Assembly (NCBI GenBank): GCA_938002255.1
Contig: CALLAL010000038.1
Span: 20,711-84,710, forward strand
DNA: 64,000 nucleotides
Direction: 5' to 3'
DNA from: an uncultured bacterium
GTDB lineage: Bacteria; Desulfobacterota; BSN033; UBA1163
Below, piece by piece: positions 52,179 through 60,469 of the stretch. How positions within the stretch are numbered: position 1 is the stretch's first letter; every line of letters begins with the position of its first letter. The notes beneath the pieces were generated by a model, which was given only the letters and a program-made list of their open reading frames with translations, was not told the origin of the DNA and searched no databases. The position numbers and the translations under genes are program-made.

Positions 52179-52350
52179 AAGCATAGTGTATGGGGGATAG
52201 AGCATAGGGATATGGAAGCACCAAATCCCCCCAGATTCCACATTTTTAAATTCAACCTCCTAAATGTTTCGATATTTGAAAATTGGAGTCTGGAGTTTGT
52301 CTGGAATTTTTGATTTGGATTTGGGACGCTATGCACTCTGCTCTATGCTC
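52179..52350. repeat. Intergenic repeat families A and D before the MCM small subunit
   Basis: The 194-bp gap is filled with repeats. GCATAGTGTATGGGGGATAG and AGCATAGG (52181-52208) face GACGCTATGCACTCTGCTC and TATGCTC (52325-52350) as a long imperfect inverted repeat. AT-rich words of the TTCGATATTTGAAAATTGG type lie between them. No gene is apparent in the gap. Confidence 0.45.
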
Positions 52351-52368
52351 TTGGCACAGGGAGGGTTT

Positions 52369-52788
52369 ATGAATCGTAAAATTCGAGTGTTGATTGCGAA
52401 ACCCGGATTGGATGGCCACGACAGAGGTGCCAAAGTCATCGCCCGTGCCCTGAGAGATGCTGGCATGGAGGTGATTTACACAGGAATTCGGCAAACTCCT
52501 GAGCAAATTGCCAATGCTGCCATTCAGGAGGGAGTTGATATCGTTGGCCTCTCGAGTCTTTCGGGGGCCCACATGAGTCTCTTCCCTAAGGTGGTTCAAA
52601 TCCTTAAGGAAAAAGGAGCAGAGGACATCATCGTTTTTGGAGGAGGCATCATCCCGGTCGATGATATTCCGCTGTTAAAACAAGCGGGGATTCGCGAAAT
52701 TTTCCAGCCGGGCACCTCCACGGAAGACATCATTCAGTACATCCAAGAGAATGTGAAGACCACAGGAATATCCAAATCCGAAGCATGA
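52369..52788 (+). CDS. Methylmalonyl-CoA mutase, B12-binding small subunit
   Basis: Cobalamin-binding chain of 139 residues. [11 protein letters not shown] (13-23) carries the cobalt-coordinating histidine, [12 protein letters not shown] and [12 protein letters not shown] complete the site. It is closely related to the 42307 protein, which points to duplication of a whole two-subunit mutase. ATG 52369 follows GGGAGG, and longer in-frame starts lie in the repeat region. It is preceded by the large subunit and followed by the epimerase. Confidence 0.92.
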   Translation: MNRKIRVLIAKPGLDGHDRGAKVIARALRDAGMEVIYTGIRQTPEQIANAAIQEGVDIVGLSSLSGAHMSLFPKVVQILKEKGAEDIIVFGGGIIPVDDIPLLKQAGIREIFQPGTSTEDIIQYIQENVKTTGISKSEA

Positions 52789-52945
52789 AATTCGAATTTC
52801 AAAACAATTTCGAATGACCGAAATTCAAATGATCAAAACATAAAAGGTTAAGGTATTGGGTCTTTAAAAATTTGGATTTGTCTCGCCTTGATCCAAAGAG
52901 AATGGTTCGCCCGATATTCGAATTTCCGATTTAAAGGAGTTAAGC

Positions 52946-53356
52946 ATGCTGAAGAAGATTAACCATATTGCAATTGCCGTCAATGATCTGGAGGAAGCCT
53001 CCAAATTCTACCAAGAGGTGATGGGGCTTACCCTTTCAGGAGTGGAAGTGGTGGCAGCCCAGAAAACGAAGGTCGGCTTTTTTAAAATTGGAGAGTCCAA
53101 CATCGAACTCGTTCAGCCCGCCGAGCCAGATTCTCCTCTGACCAAGTTTTTAGAGACCAAAGGCCAGGGAATCCATCACATCTGTTTTGAGGTGGACGAT
53201 GTGGAATCTGAAGTAAAAGCTTATCTTGAAAAAGGAGCCACCCTGATTGACCAAAAACCCCGGCCTGGCGCCCATAACACCAAAGTTGCTTTTGTGCATC
53301 CTAAATCATCAGGGGGGGTTTTAATTGAACTCTGCGAACTCCCCAAGGACCATTAA
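52946..53356 (+). CDS. mce: Methylmalonyl-CoA epimerase
   Basis: VOC-family metalloenzyme of 136 residues that interconverts (S)- and (R)-methylmalonyl-CoA, linking the carboxyltransferase to the mutase. INHIAIAVNDLEEASKFYQE (5-24) and GIHHICFEVDDVESEVKAYL form the two beta-alpha-beta-beta-beta modules, with metal ligands at His7, the second-module His and the final Glu in VLIELCE. AAAGGAG lies upstream of ATG 52946. The preceding 157 bp hold AT-rich repeat words (ATTCGAATTTC and similar) but no gene. Its stop overlaps by four bases the stop of the convergent regulator gene. Confidence 0.92.
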   Translation: MLKKINHIAIAVNDLEEASKFYQEVMGLTLSGVEVVAAQKTKVGFFKIGESNIELVQPAEPDSPLTKFLETKGQGIHHICFEVDDVESEVKAYLEKGATLIDQKPRPGAHNTKVAFVHPKSSGGVLIELCELPKDH

Positions 53357-54690
53357 AAAGCAGAAGCGGTAGGCTGTTTGAGGATGGGGGCAGCCTGGGA
53401 AAGACTTAACCGATAGGACCTTGGGGTGCATCCTTCGATTTTCTTAAACACTTTGGTAAAATAGCTCTGGTCTGAAAAACCTACGTCCTGAGCGATTTGG
53501 GCTATGGAAACCTCCTCGTTACTGAGAAGTGCTTTTGCTTTTTCAATTCTCATCTTTGAAAGATAATCAATAAGCGTCATCCCCAACTCATCTTTAATGA
53601 TATGACTCAATCGGGAGGGACTGAGAAAGACTTCCCGAGCTACTCGTTCCACGGTCAAAGGTTCCCCACAGTGCGCCTCGATGAAATCCATGGCTCTTTT
53701 CAATCGTTGATAATTTCTCGCATTACGGGTCTGGTAGATCTGATCGGTCATTTTCTCAAGGACTTTAACAATCCAGAGACAAAGTTCCTCTTGATCCCGA
53801 ATCTTAGAGAGTTCTGTCACAAAAGCATATCGCATACCCAGCATCTCTTCAATTTTAGCCCCTGCTTCCACGGCAGCTCTTGAAAGAATGATAAGCAGTT
53901 CGAGGATGGATACTTTGAGGAGTTCGAAGTCTTCAAGATACTGGACCAAAATAATGGCCAGGAGTTGATACAATATCTCTTTTGCTCCGCTTCTATCTCC
54001 TAATCTAATTTTTGTTACAATTTCCTTTTCCCGGTCGTGGAAAAGTTTACTTAAGGAATCCGGAGTCAATTCCCAATCGAAGTCCTTCAAATCCCGAATT
54101 TGATCTGCAATCTTCCCTTGAAGAATTTGAGCATCCCGAACTTTAAGAAGATCACCGAGATCGGGGTTGGAAAGGCGGTCGGCTAATTCAAATAGACGTT
54201 GGGCGGCTCCTTTGACTTCATCATCCTTCAGCACCGGAATAGACCGAAGGATTCTCTCAACTGTGTGTTTTCTTAAGGATTTACCTCTACATACCGCAAG
54301 AAGTTCTTCAGGTTGTAACTCTGAGGGATGGATGAGAAGAAAGGGCGAAGCGACCAGATAACCAGCGGCTTTCCCTCTATCAAGAATTGGACTCACAATT
54401 TGCATAACAAAATAGCAACATTTCGAAAGGATAGCCTCTCCCCATCGCAAGGATTCACGAAGCGATTCCTGGTGGATCTTTGAACAGGCTTTAGGTGAGC
54501 CTCCATTGAACTGAACCAATTTACAAAAATTTATTTTTTTTCCAAAATACCTTGATTCCCAGGAGAGATTTCCTTTTCCGTCGAATAAACGTAATGGAAT
54601 GCGGGTGGTTTGAGCAAATGCTTCCATATCCCGAAGGGACTCTTGATGAATTGTTAGCTTATGGATCAATAAAGCTTCCTTCATGGTCAT
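53353..54690 (-). CDS. AraC-family regulator with PocR-type sensor domain
   Basis: Transcriptional regulator of 445 residues. The N-terminal part (about 15-175) contains the PocR cysteine-rich sensor pattern, with CKLVQFNGGSPKAC and CCYFVMQIVSPI; PocR domains bind small organic compounds such as diols. A helical middle follows, and a C-terminal AraC double helix-turn-helix (about 335-435) with FIEAHCGEPLTVERVAREVFLSPSRLSHIIKDELG and IAQIAQDVGFSDQSYFTKVFKK. It overlaps the corrinoid-protein gene upstream by about 30 bases, so the two are co-expressed. It probably controls the methyl-transfer genes around it. ATG 54690 is chosen; TTG 54693 and ATG 54684 are alternatives. Confidence 0.85.
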   Translation of the reverse strand: MTMKEALLIHKLTIHQESLRDMEAFAQTTRIPLRLFDGKGNLSWESRYFGKKINFCKLVQFNGGSPKACSKIHQESLRESLRWGEAILSKCCYFVMQIVSPILDRGKAAGYLVASPFLLIHPSELQPEELLAVCRGKSLRKHTVERILRSIPVLKDDEVKGAAQRLFELADRLSNPDLGDLLKVRDAQILQGKIADQIRDLKDFDWELTPDSLSKLFHDREKEIVTKIRLGDRSGAKEILYQLLAIILVQYLEDFELLKVSILELLIILSRAAVEAGAKIEEMLGMRYAFVTELSKIRDQEELCLWIVKVLEKMTDQIYQTRNARNYQRLKRAMDFIEAHCGEPLTVERVAREVFLSPSRLSHIIKDELGMTLIDYLSKMRIEKAKALLSNEEVSIAQIAQDVGFSDQSYFTKVFKKIEGCTPRSYRLSLSQAAPILKQPTASAF

Positions 54691-55393
54691 CAAGACCTAA
54701 TATTCTCCTCACCATCGATGGCGCCGAAGTCGCTTCCCGACAATATCCATCTGCCCCGATATTCTTAGCGAAGATGGAGGTGACAGGAGCTCCGCCTACT
54801 ATTGTCTTAACTTTTTTCATTAAACCTGAGGCGTGAAGATGTTCGATGGTAAATTTCATCCAGTTCATTGTGGAGGTCAGAAGAGAAGACATGGCTAAAA
54901 TTTGGGCTTCATGTTTTTCAACGGCTTTGACAAACTTCTCGGGAGAAACATCTACCCCGAGATCAATCGTTTCAAAACCATTTCCCTCAAGGAGAATGAT
55001 CACGAGGTTCTTTCCAATATCATGGAGATCAAATTTCACCGTTCCAATCACGACCTTGGCAATCTTATGGTTCTTGCGTTCTTGAATAAGAGGACGCAAC
55101 ACATTTAGCCCAAATTGGAGCGCCCTCGAGGACATCAGAAGTTCTGGAATAAAAAACTCACCCTTTCTGAACCGTTCACTGGCTTCAAGCATCCCAGGGA
55201 TTAATCCGTCATTCAGAATTCGAAAAAGATCCACTTTTTCTTTAATGAGTTGGAGGGTTAGTTCTTTCACCCCTTTGCAATTGCGCTGGACAACCGCATG
55301 ATGAAGCTCCAGCAATTTCCTTTCGACTTCGGAAGCTTCCCCGGCGACAACTGTCTTTTCGAATGGGTGGATTCGCAGATGACGATAGATCAT
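54659..55393 (-). CDS. Corrinoid-binding protein of methyl-transfer type (MtbC/MetH-like)
   Basis: Cytoplasmic methyl carrier of 244 residues. A helical cap domain spans about 10-105 (FRILNDGLIPGMLEASERFRKGEFFIPELLMSSRAL), followed by a B12 Rossmann domain with FDLHDIGKNL (the DxHxxG cobalt-ligating motif, about 121-130), SSLLTSTM and IVGGAPVTSIFAKNIGADGY. The usual GTVKGD is GTVKFD here. An extra 30-residue N-terminal stretch precedes the cap. ATGA overlap with the DUF1638 gene and overlap with the regulator gene make a tight three-gene operon. It is a probable partner of one of the URO-D-like proteins at 56238-64000. Confidence 0.88.
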   Translation of the reverse strand: MIYRHLRIHPFEKTVVAGEASEVERKLLELHHAVVQRNCKGVKELTLQLIKEKVDLFRILNDGLIPGMLEASERFRKGEFFIPELLMSSRALQFGLNVLRPLIQERKNHKIAKVVIGTVKFDLHDIGKNLVIILLEGNGFETIDLGVDVSPEKFVKAVEKHEAQILAMSSLLTSTMNWMKFTIEHLHASGLMKKVKTIVGGAPVTSIFAKNIGADGYCREATSAPSMVRRILGLDDHEGSFIDP

Positions 55394-56082
55394 AGGTCAA
55401 AAAACATTTCTTGTTGCACAGATTGAAAGGGTTCAACAATCAGGCAATCTTTCTCCCATGGGCCCCTGACGAGCCTTTTGAACATTTCTGCCGAACCTTT
55501 AATCTCTTCAAACGCCACTCCTAAAAACTCAGCATTTTGGCGTGCAATCGCTCGATAGGATTCAGGAGGATAGACCCCCGTATCGATAAACACAATTCTG
55601 GTGTAATGTTTCATCTCCTCATGGAGCACCCACTGGGCAGTTTCTTGCCCATAGGATTTTTCATAGGATTCATATTTAGAAATAGGCGTTTGGCCTTTCT
55701 CAATCCAACCCGGTGTCAGATAATAAGTCCCTGGATGTTCTTTCGAATGACACTGATAGGATTCAACCGATCCGAGAAATAAAGAAATACAATCGTGAAC
55801 CCGAGGAATAATCAGAGAGTGACGATTCGATTGAATACCTACAATTCCATTGCTACAAAGACCGTATCCCAAAATAATCCCTTCGTAAGGGTGCTTGGAG
55901 GCCTTTTCGATTTCCGTCTGGATTGCTTCGGCCATTTGTCCGGGAGTACGATGTAACCCGTAGTCCAGAAAAACAAAATCCATATGTCCGTTCTGAAATT
56001 GCTTGAATTCTTTCTCCATGACGGAGCAGGCTAAGATGAGCAGTTTCGGACTTTTTGTGGTTTGGTTATACCTCAATTTCAT
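55390..56082 (-). CDS. DUF1638 domain protein
   Basis: Protein of 230 residues with the DUF1638 pattern: GIILGYGLCSNGIVGI (about 88-103), PRVHDCISLFLGS (about 113-125), and PGTYYLTPGWIEKG (about 137-150). The conserved Cys, His and Asp suggest a metal or corrinoid site, but no function is established. DUF1638 genes are commonly found beside corrinoid proteins and methyltransferases, as here. It is the first gene of the minus-strand operon; the 155-bp gap to the divergent gene at 56238 is AT-rich and should hold promoters for both, though I see no strong consensus pair. Confidence 0.78.
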   Translation of the reverse strand: MKLRYNQTTKSPKLLILACSVMEKEFKQFQNGHMDFVFLDYGLHRTPGQMAEAIQTEIEKASKHPYEGIILGYGLCSNGIVGIQSNRHSLIIPRVHDCISLFLGSVESYQCHSKEHPGTYYLTPGWIEKGQTPISKYESYEKSYGQETAQWVLHEEMKHYTRIVFIDTGVYPPESYRAIARQNAEFLGVAFEEIKGSAEMFKRLVRGPWEKDCLIVEPFQSVQQEMFFDL

Positions 56083-56237
56083 TGTCCCTATTTAAATTTA
56101 TTCTAATAGATAGGTTTGATCAAGTCAACCCGCCTCCTCTTTTTAAAAATAGCAGAATATTACCAAAAATAAGCAAGATAGAACAAGAGAACTATTTCAT
56201 GGATTGGTAAGATAAACTTTAAGGAGGCTTGAATTGA

Positions 56238-57332
56238 ATGGAAAAAACGAAACCAAGAGATAGAATTTTAACAGCATTAAAAAGAGGCATTCCAGATCGA
56301 GTCCCATGGATTGAAAACGATTTTGAAGAAGCCCTTCAAGAAAAAATCATGGGAACCACTGAGTTTACGCCGGGAGAACTCTGTGAGCGTTTGGGAATGG
56401 ATGGCTTTGGTTACCATTTCCCTATGGGTGGGAAAGCCACGGCCGGTCAGGCGTTTCAAGCAGCAATGGGATTTAAGGAGAGCTATTACTATCCTCAAAA
56501 AGTGACGTTTGACTTTGTCCCTCCCTGGATTGCTGAAATGGGAGTCATTCCGGAGACCGGAAGAACCTACATCAAAAAAGGACTTCTGACGTCTTCTGAC
56601 TCATTGAAGCTCTTCGATGAATATCTGCCTGATCCCGATCATCCGGCTCGATATGAAGCTGTCGCAAAATGGCTCAGCCAATACAAGGGAGATTATGCTG
56701 TTTTCGCAAGGATTCGTTTAGGGTCGGCCTCGATGCTTGAAAGTATGGGGATCATTGAATTTGCCTACAATGTTTATGACAATCCAACCCTGGTGAAGGA
56801 AGTTCATCGAAGGTTTTCCGAGTGGTCTGCAAAAGTGGTCGAGCATCTTAATCAGATGGATTTTGATTTTTTCTGGGCAAATGATGACCTTGCAGACACC
56901 AAATCCCCATGGATGAATCGTGAGATGTTCCAGGAATTTTTCTTACCCTACCAACGAATTGTTGCCAGTGCCATTAAAAAACCTTGGATCTTTCATAGCG
57001 ATGGGAACATCTTACCCCTTTTAGATGACCTTTTAACATTAGGGATGAGCGGGATTCACCCCATTCAACCTGCGGCTATGGATATTAAGCAAATCAAATC
57101 GCTATATGGCAATCGAGTCTGCATTGCCGGCAACATCGACCTTGATTATACCCTGACCCTCGGGACTCCTGAAGAAGTTGATCGGGAAGTCAAAGAAAGG
57201 ATTTCTGTTGCAGGCCCGGGTGGCGGCTATATTATTACCAGCGCCAATAGCCTAACAGATTACTGTAAAGTGGAAAATGTTTGGGCCATGGCCAAGGCCA
57301 TTAAAAAATATGGGCAGTACCCTTTACTCTGA
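56238..57332 (+). CDS. Uroporphyrinogen decarboxylase-family protein 1 (MtaA-like fold)
   Basis: URO-D superfamily TIM barrel, 364 residues; relatives decarboxylate uroporphyrinogen or transfer methyl groups from corrinoid proteins to thiols. RDRILTALKRGIPDRVPW is the standard start, HSDGN (about 253-257) lies where MtaA has the zinc motif HxCGN, so the zinc cysteine is Asp here, and GGGYIITSANSLTDYCKVEN is near the end. Loss of the zinc ligand argues against simple thiol methyltransferase activity. AAGGAGG lies upstream. It is divergent from the DUF1638/corrinoid operon and precedes a TRAP transporter, so a role in corrinoid-dependent metabolism of the imported compound is inferred. Confidence 0.8.
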   Translation: MEKTKPRDRILTALKRGIPDRVPWIENDFEEALQEKIMGTTEFTPGELCERLGMDGFGYHFPMGGKATAGQAFQAAMGFKESYYYPQKVTFDFVPPWIAEMGVIPETGRTYIKKGLLTSSDSLKLFDEYLPDPDHPARYEAVAKWLSQYKGDYAVFARIRLGSASMLESMGIIEFAYNVYDNPTLVKEVHRRFSEWSAKVVEHLNQMDFDFFWANDDLADTKSPWMNREMFQEFFLPYQRIVASAIKKPWIFHSDGNILPLLDDLLTLGMSGIHPIQPAAMDIKQIKSLYGNRVCIAGNIDLDYTLTLGTPEEVDREVKERISVAGPGGGYIITSANSLTDYCKVENVWAMAKAIKKYGQYPLL

Positions 57333-57456
57333 AGCTGATAATTAACAACACCCTATTGAAGAAAACCTGGACGTTGAATGTTTAAGCGAACGCTGTCCTC
57401 AATCGTGGGTAAGAAGGTTCTTTAAATTAATTTTAGATGATGAAAGGAGGCTCAGT

Positions 57457-58533
57457 ATGCAAAAATCGAGAAGGAAGTTTTTAAAAACTTTTGGAGCCGC
57501 CGCATTAGGGGCTGGGATGGTTTTACCCAAACCCCAAAAGGCGAGTGCCCAAACCAAAACCTTTAAGTGGAGGCTTTCCACTGCATGGCCAACTGGCATC
57601 CCTCTTTTTACCGACATGGCAAAGGTCTTGCCGGATGTCGTCAAAAAGATGAGTGGAGGACGGATGATCATCGATATCTTCCCGTCCGGCGCCATTGCAC
57701 CTCCCCTTGAAGGAGTGGATGCAGTCAGAAGGGGTGTGTGTCAGATGGCCCATACCTGGCCGGGCTATGATATCGGAATTCATCCGGCAACATGCCTTTT
57801 GGGAGGATATGCTGGAAGCCCAAATTCCGAAGTGATGATTCACTGGATGTATAGCCCTGACGGATATAAACTCTGGCAGCAATTTCGGCTTGAGAAATTT
57901 GATGTCATTTCTTTTCCGGGAGGTTTGCGTCCAACGGAGGTCTTCGCTCATTCCCATAAGCCCATCCGAACGCTTGCAGATCTAAAGGGAATTAAATTCA
58001 GAACGGTGGGGGCCTGGGCAGATATCCTTCCGAAACTTGGCGCCTCGGTCATCACCCTTCCAGGAGGGGAAGTTTTGCCTGCCTTAGAGAGAAAGGTCAT
58101 CGATGCTACGGAATGGGCTTGTCCAGGGGAAAATTTACCCATGGGATTCCATGAAGTGGCCAAATATGTCATCATCCCTGGGGTTCATCAACCCAGCGCT
58201 CCTTTTGAATTTGTCATCAACAAAAAAGCCTGGGAAGAACTACCAGAGGATCTCAAATCCATCATCGAAGAGGCGGCAAAGATCACGACTCTCATGTCCT
58301 GGACCAAAATTGGTATCTTGGATATGGGAGCGATGGAGGTGTTTAAAAAGCGAGGCAATATTATTATTGAATTGGCTCCAGAGGTCCAAGCCGCTGCCTA
58401 TAAATTGGGAAGGGAATGGGCCGATGCCCATGCGGCTAAAGATGCTTGGTTCAAGAGGATTTTGGACTCTCAAAGGAAATTTGAAGAGGGTTGGAAAAGC
58501 GTCGAAAGAAATAGAATCCTTCAATATGAATGA
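57457..58533 (+). CDS. TRAP transporter solute-binding protein (DctP family)
   Basis: Periplasmic receptor of a TRAP transporter, 358 residues. The N-terminus SRRKFLKTFGAAALGAGMV (4-22) is a twin-arginine signal, cleaved near ASA-Q at about residue 31, suggesting export in folded form. FKWRLSTAWPTG, IDIFPSGAI and the R-x-x-G pattern (LADLKGIKFRTVGAWADIL, about 171-189) are family motifs; the conserved Arg binds the carboxylate of the ligand. Subfamily features resemble TRAP receptors for 2-oxo or aromatic acids. A strong AAAGGAGG precedes ATG 57457. The DctQ and DctM genes follow. Confidence 0.87.
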   Translation: MQKSRRKFLKTFGAAALGAGMVLPKPQKASAQTKTFKWRLSTAWPTGIPLFTDMAKVLPDVVKKMSGGRMIIDIFPSGAIAPPLEGVDAVRRGVCQMAHTWPGYDIGIHPATCLLGGYAGSPNSEVMIHWMYSPDGYKLWQQFRLEKFDVISFPGGLRPTEVFAHSHKPIRTLADLKGIKFRTVGAWADILPKLGASVITLPGGEVLPALERKVIDATEWACPGENLPMGFHEVAKYVIIPGVHQPSAPFEFVINKKAWEELPEDLKSIIEEAAKITTLMSWTKIGILDMGAMEVFKKRGNIIIELAPEVQAAAYKLGREWADAHAAKDAWFKRILDSQRKFEEGWKSVERNRILQYE

Positions 58534-58616
58534 GTCATCCCGGGCCAGGGGGGTTCATTTAGGGAATCCCCCTGGCCTTTTCCTTGATTTGCCCTGGAAA
58601 GGAGAGAAAAACTTCC

Positions 58617-59123
58617 ATGCTCTCGTTGGTTTCGAAAACCCTTGATGCCATAAGCCAGCGGACCGGGAAATGGATCGCCTGGCTTATCCTCCCGAATGTG
58701 TTCGCCCTGGTTTATGAAGTCATTGCCAGATATATTTTGCAAAGTCCAACCATTTGGTCCTATGAAGTCACTTATTTTCTTTATGGGTCACACTTTCTTA
58801 TCGGCGCTGCTTACGTTCTTCTCATCAAAGGTCACATTCGCATTGATGTTCTTTATATGCATCTTCCACCAAGAGGGAGGGCCGTGATTGACTTGTTAGG
58901 CTACTTGATTCTGTTTTTTCCTGTGGTCCTTGCTCTCATTTATGCAGGAGCAGAATTTACGATTCAATCCTACCAGATGGGAGAAAAATCAGGAGCCAGC
59001 CCTTGGCGACCTCATCTATTCCCATTTAAAGCTGTCTTGGTGGTGAGTTTCACCCTGTTGTTGCTCCAGGGCATCTCTGAATTTTTGCGTAATTTGAACA
59101 TCCTTTTGAAAGGAAAAGAGTAA
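58617..59123 (+). CDS. TRAP transporter small permease (DctQ family)
   Basis: Small membrane subunit of 168 residues with four predicted transmembrane helices: about 18-38, 52-70, 92-112 and 132-152. The central PTIWSYEVTYFLYGSHFLIGAAYVL and GHIRIDVLYMHLP are DctQ signatures. ATG 58617 follows AAAGGAG; an in-frame TTG at 58584 would start before that site and is rejected. Its stop overlaps the DctM start (TAATG), a typical arrangement for these stoichiometric partners. Confidence 0.87.
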   Translation: MLSLVSKTLDAISQRTGKWIAWLILPNVFALVYEVIARYILQSPTIWSYEVTYFLYGSHFLIGAAYVLLIKGHIRIDVLYMHLPPRGRAVIDLLGYLILFFPVVLALIYAGAEFTIQSYQMGEKSGASPWRPHLFPFKAVLVVSFTLLLLQGISEFLRNLNILLKGKE

Positions 59124-60445
59124 TGGGTTCGGAATATCTTCCTCTTTTGATGTTTCCATGCATGCTGATTACTATATTTGCCGGTTACCCAGTGGCATTT
59201 TCTCTTATGGGAATTGCCTTCTTGTTTGGAATCGTAGGGTTTGAGGGGGGGATCTTCCCGATGTTGATTCGTCGTGTTTATAACATGGCGGAAAATTATG
59301 TTTTAGCGGCTGTCCCCCTATTTGTTTTTATGGGTACCCTTCTTGAGCGATCTGGGATAGCCCAAAAACTTTTTAATGCCATTAGCATTTGGACAGGACG
59401 CCTCAGGGGTGGTCTGGCAATGGCCACAGTGATTATGTGTACGATTATTGCTGCCTGCACAGGAATCATCGGAGCCTCAGAGGTCATGGTCGGAGTGATG
59501 GCCATTCCTGCCATGTTAAAACGAAACTATCGACATAGTCTCATCTGCGGAACGATTTGCGCCGGAGGTTCTTTGGGCACCCTCATCCCACCCAGCGTGG
59601 TCACCGTGGTTTATGGGCCTGCGGCAGGATTATCGGTGGGGAGGCTTCTGATTGCAAGCATTTTCCCTGGCTTACTTCTATCATTGCTTTACCTTTTTTA
59701 TATTGGCATCAGGTCCTATCTATCCCCTACCTTGGCTCCTCCTGTTCCCGTTGAAGAACTCAGAATGCCCCTAAAAGAAAAAATTTCCATGACCTCCACC
59801 GCTCTTCTGCCCCCTCTCCTTCTTATTTTTGCTGTGATGGGAAGTATCATTTTTGGATTAGCCGCCCCAACAGAGGCAGCCGCTTTGGGAGCCTTTGGGG
59901 CTCTTGTATTGACTGCCCTATACCGCCAGTTAACTCTGACTTCTCTAAAAGAGACCGTCATCACAACCCTGAAAATCACCAGTATGATGATGCTTATCCT
60001 GACAGGTGGATATATGTTCAGCGGTGTCTTCTTGGGAATGGGTGGAGGTGAAGTAACGGAAAAAATATTGATGGGATTACCTTTTGGAAAGTTTGGAATC
60101 CTGGTCATCTTTCTCCTGATCGCTTTTGTCTCCGGTTTTTTTCTGGATTGGGCAAGCATCTTACTCGTTTTCATCCCCATCTTTTCCCCGATCATTGTGA
60201 AGTTGGGATTTGATCCCATCTGGTTTGGAATTCTGTTTATTATGATGATTCAAACTTCCTATCTTACACCGCCTTTAGCACCGGCAATTTTTTACTTAAA
60301 GTCAATTGTCCCACCCAATGTGACGATGAGAGAGATGTTCTATGGGGTGATTCCCTATGTGGTTCTCCAGATTATTGGCATTGCCTTGGTTGCCTCAATT
60401 CCTGGGATTGCCCTATGGCTTCCTTCAAAGATTATAGGTTGGTAA
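59123..60445 (+). CDS. TRAP transporter large permease (DctM family)
   Basis: Large membrane subunit of 440 residues with about twelve hydrophobic segments; it drives solute uptake with a sodium or proton gradient. ENYVLAAVPLFVFMGTLLERSGIA (about 56-79), GGSLGTLIPPSVVTVVYG (about 150-167), AAPTEAAALGAFGAL (about 250-264) and the C-terminal TPPLAPAIFYLKSIVPP are DctM hallmarks. It lies between two URO-D-like genes in a same-strand run, which links transport to corrinoid methyl transfer. The substrate is unknown; a methylated carboxylate would fit both roles. Confidence 0.9.
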   Translation: MGSEYLPLLMFPCMLITIFAGYPVAFSLMGIAFLFGIVGFEGGIFPMLIRRVYNMAENYVLAAVPLFVFMGTLLERSGIAQKLFNAISIWTGRLRGGLAMATVIMCTIIAACTGIIGASEVMVGVMAIPAMLKRNYRHSLICGTICAGGSLGTLIPPSVVTVVYGPAAGLSVGRLLIASIFPGLLLSLLYLFYIGIRSYLSPTLAPPVPVEELRMPLKEKISMTSTALLPPLLLIFAVMGSIIFGLAAPTEAAALGAFGALVLTALYRQLTLTSLKETVITTLKITSMMMLILTGGYMFSGVFLGMGGGEVTEKILMGLPFGKFGILVIFLLIAFVSGFFLDWASILLVFIPIFSPIIVKLGFDPIWFGILFIMMIQTSYLTPPLAPAIFYLKSIVPPNVTMREMFYGVIPYVVLQIIGIALVASIPGIALWLPSKIIGW

Positions 60446-60469
60446 ATTGACCAAAAGGGGAAAAACGAA

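Noticed and set aside
40530..52788. Alkylsuccinate (fumarate-addition) alkane degradation cluster
   Set aside because: Mutase, carboxyltransferase and ligase genes would fit, but no glycyl-radical alkylsuccinate synthase or activase is present, and the first mutase lacks the Arg expected for a carboxylated substrate.
56083..56237. Cobalamin riboswitch upstream of the corrinoid-related genes
   Set aside because: The gap is only 155 bp, AT-rich, and lacks the conserved B12-box sequence; none of the gaps before B12-dependent genes shows it.
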